Of a stretch of 57,911 bases of DNA, positions 54,141 through 57,911 are shown one piece after another (the first letter of the stretch is position 1; every line of letters starts with the position of its first letter). The notes beneath the pieces were generated by a model. That model was not told the origin of the DNA, ran no database searches, and worked only from the letters and a program-made list of their open reading frames with translations. Both the position numbers and the translations under genes were made by a program. Source of the stretch: Gluconobacter sphaericus NBRC 12467 (GTDB taxonomy: Bacteria; Pseudomonadota; Alphaproteobacteria; Acetobacterales; Acetobacteraceae); the NCBI RefSeq assembly GCF_006539125.1, contig NZ_BJMK01000010.1, positions 1-57,911 of the forward strand, written 5' to 3'.

Positions 54141-54763
54141 TTGACTACAATGGCGGAAATCTCGCCTCGGCCGCTCAGGCAGCCCGCAAAGCCGCCATCC
54201 GCAGGGGGATCGAAGCCGACGTTGTCATCTCACGCGATACGAATGACATCCTGACGGCTGACCGACTGATTCTCCCCGGACAAGGCGCTTTCGCCGACTG
54301 CGCGCAGGGCCTTGGTCCCGAACTGCGCAACAGGCTCGAAACAGCAACCGCCAATGGGACGCCGTTCCTAGGCATCTGCGTTGGCATGCAGCTTATGTGC
54401 GAATATGGCCTCGAACATGGCCGCACCGAAGGTCTGGGCTGGATTTCGGGCAATATCCGCCGCATGGACGAGGCCGTAAATGCCGGCCTGCGCCTGCCGC
54501 ATATGGGCTGGAACACGCTCGATTTCACACCTGGTACGCACCTGCTGACGGACGGCCTCACCCCAGGCAATCACGGCTATTTTGTCCATTCCTATGCCCT
54601 GCATGATGGTACTGACAACGATATCGTCGCAACTGCGCAGTACGGCACACAGGTTCCGGCCATTGTCGCGCGCGGCAATCGCTGCGGCACGCAATTCCAC
54701 GTCGAAAAGAGCCAGGATGTCGGTCTGACCATCCTCGGAAACTTCCTGCGGTGGACCTCATGA
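54125..54763 (+). CDS. hisH: Imidazole glycerol phosphate synthase, glutaminase subunit
   Basis: HisH supplies ammonia to HisF. The 212-residue protein has the class I glutaminase triad: nucleophile Cys in FLGICVGMQLM and His/Glu in GTQFHVEKSQ. GGAG precedes the ATG. It overlaps the DUF2628 gene at the start and the acetyltransferase-HisA gene at the end (ATGA). Confidence 0.97.
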   Translation: MRVVVIDYNGGNLASAAQAARKAAIRRGIEADVVISRDTNDILTADRLILPGQGAFADCAQGLGPELRNRLETATANGTPFLGICVGMQLMCEYGLEHGRTEGLGWISGNIRRMDEAVNAGLRLPHMGWNTLDFTPGTHLLTDGLTPGNHGYFVHSYALHDGTDNDIVATAQYGTQVPAIVARGNRCGTQFHVEKSQDVGLTILGNFLRWTS

Positions 54764-56112
54764 CCATCACCTGTGAACGCGTCGTCTCGCCGCTTCTGCC
54801 CGAAGATCTGGACGCGCTGATCGAGGCCACATCCGCCGGCATTCTGGACGGCGGCGGCTTTGGCTGGCTGCAACCTCCCGGTCATCAGGCTCTGACCCGC
54901 TATTTCGAAGGCCTACTGCTGGTGCCGGAGCGCAGCTTTTACGTCGTGCGTGAGAACGGAGTAATCTGCGGCGCAGGCCAGCTCGTCCGGCCTCCAGCGA
55001 GTTATGAAGCCCATGCCGCAACCGCCAATCTGACAGGCTTCTTTGTTGCCCCCTATGCCCGTGGTCGCGGTCTGGGACGCGCGTTGCTGGAAACAATGCT
55101 CAAAGGCGCAAAGGCCATTGGCTGCAAGGTTGTAAACTGCGACATCCGCGAAACGCATGTCGCAGCCATAGGGCTGTTCCGGTCGTTCGAATTCGAGCAC
55201 TGGGGGACCCATCCCTATTATGCACGGATCGGAGGGCAGACGGTGCGCGGACTTTTTCTCTCGAAACTTTTGGCAAACGAGAACGAGGCTGCCCGCTGGC
55301 AGTCCAGCATCGCCATTCCTGACACCAGCAGCACAGATTCAGACACGATGACCAACCCAACCCACCCGGCTCACGGCCTGACGCTCTACCCGGCCATCGA
55401 TCTCAAGGACGGCGCCTGCGTCCGTCTGCGCCGCGGAGAAATGGAAGACGCCACCCATTATTCCGACGATCCCGGCGCACAGGCCAAGCTGTTCGCGGAA
55501 GCCGGCTGCCGTCACCTGCATGTCGTGGATCTGAACGGAGCCTTTGCCGGGCGGTCCACCAATATTCCGGCGATTGAATCCATCGTAAAAGCCACCAACC
55601 TGCCCGTGCAGCTCGGTGGTGGTATCCGGGATATGGCCGCGATCGAACGCTGGCTCGAAGCAGGCGTCTCACGGGTTATCCTGGGCTCGGTCGCCGTCAA
55701 GGACCCTGAACTGGTCCGTCAGGCCGCCCGCGCTTTCCCCGGCCGGATCGTCGCCGGCATTGACGCCCGGCAGGGGCGTGTCGCGACTGAAGGCTGGGCC
55801 GAAGTGTCCGAACTCGAAGCCAACGACCTCGCCCTGCGCATGGAAGATGCCGGTGTTGCGGCCGTGATCTTCACCGAAATCACACGGGACGGCATGCTGG
55901 CCGGACTAGACCTGGAGCAGACTGCGGACATGGCCCGCCGTCTCTCCATTCCTGTGATCGCCAGCGGTGGCGTCGGCAGCCTGGAGCATCTTAAGGCATT
56001 GCGCGATGTTGCCCGCGATGTTCCGGGCATTTCCGGTGCTATCGTCGGACGTGCACTCTATGACGGTCGCATCTCGCTCAAAGACGCACTGGAAGTCCTC
56101 GGCCCATGCTGA
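54760..56112 (+). CDS. hisA: GNAT acetyltransferase fused to HisA
   Basis: One 450-residue frame carries two enzymes. Residues about 1-170 are a GNAT N-acetyltransferase with the acetyl-CoA loop [15 protein letters not shown] and the late [20 protein letters not shown] polar linker (about 180-196) leads to residues 197-450, HisA, which isomerises ProFAR to [20 protein letters not shown] with the first catalytic Asp, [25 protein letters not shown] with the second Asp and [13 protein letters not shown]. The possible internal ATG at 55348 has no ribosome site, so a real fusion is likely. The ATG at 54760 overlaps hisH. Confidence 0.93.
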   Translation: MTITCERVVSPLLPEDLDALIEATSAGILDGGGFGWLQPPGHQALTRYFEGLLLVPERSFYVVRENGVICGAGQLVRPPASYEAHAATANLTGFFVAPYARGRGLGRALLETMLKGAKAIGCKVVNCDIRETHVAAIGLFRSFEFEHWGTHPYYARIGGQTVRGLFLSKLLANENEAARWQSSIAIPDTSSTDSDTMTNPTHPAHGLTLYPAIDLKDGACVRLRRGEMEDATHYSDDPGAQAKLFAEAGCRHLHVVDLNGAFAGRSTNIPAIESIVKATNLPVQLGGGIRDMAAIERWLEAGVSRVILGSVAVKDPELVRQAARAFPGRIVAGIDARQGRVATEGWAEVSELEANDLALRMEDAGVAAVIFTEITRDGMLAGLDLEQTADMARRLSIPVIASGGVGSLEHLKALRDVARDVPGISGAIVGRALYDGRISLKDALEVLGPC

Positions 56113-56867
56113 AACTCCGCGTTATCCCCTGCCTGGACGTCAAGGACGGCCGCGTCGTCAAAGGAGTAAACTTCGTCTCCCTGCGCGATGCGGGTGATCC
56201 AGTCGAACAGGCCAAACTCTACGACGCTGCCGGTGCCGATGAACTGACCTTCCTCGACATCACGGCCAGCGTGGAAAACCGTGACACTATTCTCGACGTC
56301 GTACGCCGCACGGCCGAAGCTATCTGCCTGCCTCTCACTGTCGGCGGCGGTGTCCGCACCTGCGAAGACATGCGCCGCCTGCTTCTGGCCGGTGCGGACA
56401 AATGCGCCGTCAATTCCGCTGCCATCAAAAACCCTGGCCTGATCCGCGAAGCGTCCGAACGCTTTGGCAGCCAGTGCATCGTTGTCGCCATTGATGCCCG
56501 CTCCAACGGCAAGGGCGGCTGGGAAGTCTATGCCAAGGGCGGTCGCGAGCCTACGGGGCTGGACGTGGTGGAATGGGCCAAGAAAATGCAGGATCTGGGA
56601 GCCGGCGAAATCCTGCTCACCTGCATGGACCGGGATGGCACCCGCTCAGGCTCTGACCTGGATCTGCTTCGTGCCGTCTGCGGCGCAGTGACTGTTCCGA
56701 TTGTTGCCTCGGGTGGCGTGGGCGAATTACAACATTTCGTGGAGGGAGCGGAAGTCGGCGCAAGTGGCCTTCTGGCAGCAAGTGTGTTCCACTTCGGCCA
56801 GTTCCGCATCGATGAAGTCAAGAACGCGCTGAACAAGGCCGGACTTCCGGTCAGGCTTGGAGAGTAA
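56106..56867 (+). CDS. hisF: Imidazole glycerol phosphate synthase, cyclase subunit
   Basis: HisF uses HisH-derived ammonia to make imidazoleglycerol phosphate and AICAR (which PurH can reuse). The 253-residue barrel has [16 protein letters not shown] and [17 protein letters not shown] with both catalytic Asp residues, [14 protein letters not shown] and [10 protein letters not shown]. Start overlaps the fusion gene by 7 bases. Confidence 0.98.
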   Translation: MLKLRVIPCLDVKDGRVVKGVNFVSLRDAGDPVEQAKLYDAAGADELTFLDITASVENRDTILDVVRRTAEAICLPLTVGGGVRTCEDMRRLLLAGADKCAVNSAAIKNPGLIREASERFGSQCIVVAIDARSNGKGGWEVYAKGGREPTGLDVVEWAKKMQDLGAGEILLTCMDRDGTRSGSDLDLLRAVCGAVTVPIVASGGVGELQHFVEGAEVGASGLLAASVFHFGQFRIDEVKNALNKAGLPVRLGE

Positions 56868-56871
56868 AACC

Positions 56872-57273
56872 ATGGGAAAACCCGCCACCAAACCGGCTCC
56901 GAAGCCTTCGAAGCAGCAGGACGACAAAAAGTCCGACCTTCAGCAGGAACTGGTTCTCCAGCGCCTGTATGACACGGTCCAGTCCCGCCGCGGCACTGAT
57001 CCGTCCCTCAGCCACTCCGCACGCCTGATGGCCCGCGGTCGCAACAAGATTGCCCAGAAATTTGGTGAGGAAGCCGTCGAATGCCTGATCGAAGCTGTCA
57101 ACGGTAACCGCAAGGAACTGATCGGTGAAAGCGCTGACGTGCTGTACCACCTGATTGTCATGTGGGTTGATGCCGGTGTTTCTCCCGAAGATGTCTGGAC
57201 GGAACTCAAGCGCCGCGAAGGCACGAGTGGCATTGCCGAAAAGGCGGCCCGCCCCAAGGAAAAGCTCGGCTGA
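56872..57273 (+). CDS. hisE: Phosphoribosyl-ATP pyrophosphatase
   Basis: HisE hydrolyses PR-ATP to PR-AMP. The 133-residue protein has a Lys/Pro-rich N-terminal tail (1-25), then [20 protein letters not shown] and the metal-binding [17 protein letters not shown] with [21 protein letters not shown] site precedes the ATG at 56872. HisI is not fused and not present in the window. Confidence 0.96.
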   Translation: MGKPATKPAPKPSKQQDDKKSDLQQELVLQRLYDTVQSRRGTDPSLSHSARLMARGRNKIAQKFGEEAVECLIEAVNGNRKELIGESADVLYHLIVMWVDAGVSPEDVWTELKRREGTSGIAEKAARPKEKLG

Positions 57274-57287
57274 ACAGGAAACAGACC

Positions 57288-57656
57288 ATGGCATACGATC
57301 CCGGCAACATCTTCGCCCGCATTCTGCGCAAGGAAATACCGGCCCGCACCGTCTATGAAGACGACTTCGCGCTCGCCTTCCACGACATTGCCCCGCAGGC
57401 CCCGATCCACGTTCTGGTCATTCCCAAGGGGCCATACGTCTCCATCGCCGATTTCGGCGCGACAGCCTCTCCCGTTGAAATCGCAGGCTTCTGGCGCGCG
57501 GTCTCCAAGATTGCCGAAGAACAGGGCCTCACCCGCGAAGGCTTCCGCCTCATCAGCAATTCCGGCCCCAATTCCGGACAGGAAGTCCCCCATTTCCACG
57601 TCCACCTGTTCGGCGGCGCGGCTCTCGGCCCCCTGCTGACACAAAAAACTTTATAA
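57288..57656 (+). CDS. HIT family nucleotide hydrolase (HinT-like)
   Basis: HIT proteins hydrolyse AMP-linked compounds. The 122-residue protein has IFARILRKEIPARTVYEDD, APIHVLVIPKGPYVS and the HIT triad VPHFHVHLFGG. An AGGAA site precedes the ATG. It follows hisE by 14 bases, so it is the last gene of the his unit; this placement is common in alphaproteobacteria. Confidence 0.95.
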   Translation: MAYDPGNIFARILRKEIPARTVYEDDFALAFHDIAPQAPIHVLVIPKGPYVSIADFGATASPVEIAGFWRAVSKIAEEQGLTREGFRLISNSGPNSGQEVPHFHVHLFGGAALGPLLTQKTL

Positions 57657-57663
57657 ATAACAC

Positions 57664-57692
57664 TTGCCAAGACCCAAGGGGCCGACTATCAA
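57664..57692 (+). promoter_or_regulatory. Promoter for tRNA-Glu
   Basis: TTGCCA (57664-57669) and TATCAA (57687-57692) are 17 bases apart, followed by a GC-rich discriminator (GCCCC) typical of stable-RNA promoters. The predicted start, about 57699, is 6 bases before the tRNA. Confidence 0.6.
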
Positions 57693-57704
57693 GCCCCTCG
57701 CCTT

Positions 57705-57780
57705 GTCCCATTCGTCTAGAGGCCTAGGACACCGCCCTCTCACGGCGGCAACAGGGGTTCGAATCCCCTATGGGACGCCA
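57705..57780 (+). tRNA. tRNA-Glu (CUC)
   Basis: The cloverleaf is complete: acceptor GTCCCAT/ATGGGAC, D arm, anticodon stem CCGCC/GGCGG with loop CTCTCAC giving anticodon CTC, T arm AGGGG-TTCGAAT-CCCCT, discriminator G and encoded CCA. A promoter lies directly upstream. tRNA genes are common integration sites, but no integrase is visible in the 131 bases left. Confidence 0.97.
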
Positions 57781-57833
57781 ATTTTTCCAATGACTTAGCA
57801 GTCATAATACGAAACGACTGACCGTTTTTGGGC

Positions 57834-57862
57834 CCAGTTGGAGGGTTCGAAAAACCCACTGG
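57834..57862. terminator. Hairpin downstream of tRNA-Glu
   Basis: CCAGT (57834-57838) and GGGTT (57843-57847) pair with AACCC (57853-57857) and ACTGG (57858-57862); TTTT follows. It may end the tRNA transcript. The remaining bases to 57911 show nothing identifiable. Confidence 0.45.
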
Positions 57863-57911
57863 TTTTGGGTCGGCCTTTATGATTCCATTTTCCCTTAGTT
57901 GATTGGGGAGG

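Noticed and set aside
1-57911. CRISPR arrays, insertion sequences, prophage genes or toxin-antitoxin pairs.
   Set aside because: No regularly spaced direct repeats, transposase or integrase motifs, phage structural genes or recognisable toxin-antitoxin pair were seen on reading both strands.

Overview
The window looks like a chromosomal segment of an acetic acid bacterium (Acetobacteraceae, plausibly Gluconobacter). I infer this from the GC-rich, almost purely housekeeping content, the edd-eda Entner-Doudoroff pair as a sugar-acid route, the alphaproteobacterial order dusB-ntr-hfq-hflX, OpgC, a DUF2628 gene inside the his operon, and overall protein character. No species assignment was possible without a search.

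Layout. 1-6121: flagellar genes on the minus strand, fliK-flgD, then fliF-fliG-fliH-fliN and the first 58 codons of flhA, which run off the left edge; fliG to flhA are clearly more AT-rich than everything else. 6333-11404: minus-strand groups edd-eda and membrane hydrolase-purH-small secreted protein. 11817-13160: a secreted YfdX-type protein and a NIPSNAP protein converge on a strong terminator. 13175-15428: aroQ-accB-accC, tightly overlapped. 15582-18850: RlpA-like lipoprotein-type protein, a YihY membrane protein, and an ornithine/lysine decarboxylase with a long leader.

18982-25869 is a molybdenum-cofactor district: moeA-moaA-moaC-(mobA-moaD fusion)-moaE on the minus strand and, divergently, xdhC-mocA. 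At its edge lie an internally deleted 42-residue Mop-like molybdopterin-binding gene and a two-gene unit of unknown proteins behind a Fur-type box. 25905-33562: ilvE, rplM-rpsI, a secreted protein with a Rossmann-fold partner, manC/xanB, an EamA transporter and tRNA-His. 33663-37653: a decayed short-chain dehydrogenase, a SulP transporter and an OpgC acyltransferase.

37676-44942 is dusB-'ntrC'-ntrY-ntrX-hfq-hflX. ntrB is absent and the gene in the ntrC slot has lost its receiver, its Walker A motif and its sigma54-contact loop but keeps its DNA-binding helix-turn-helix. 45113-50056: hydrolase relic, pyrD, a large MscS-family channel and a small HTH-membrane protein. 50087-52932: quinone-oxidoreductase-like enzyme, a UbiH-family hydroxylase and a nitroreductase. 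53143-57656: his operon hisB-DUF2628-hisH-(GNAT::hisA)-hisF-hisE plus a HIT protein, in which hisA is fused in frame behind an acetyltransferase domain. The window ends with tRNA-Glu.

The main departures from a textbook genome are the GNAT-HisA fusion, the crippled NtrC, the mini-Mop gene, the His-rich MoaE tail, the MobA-MoaD fusion with a possible internal start, and the iron-box operon. No CRISPR array, insertion sequence, prophage or defence system was seen.
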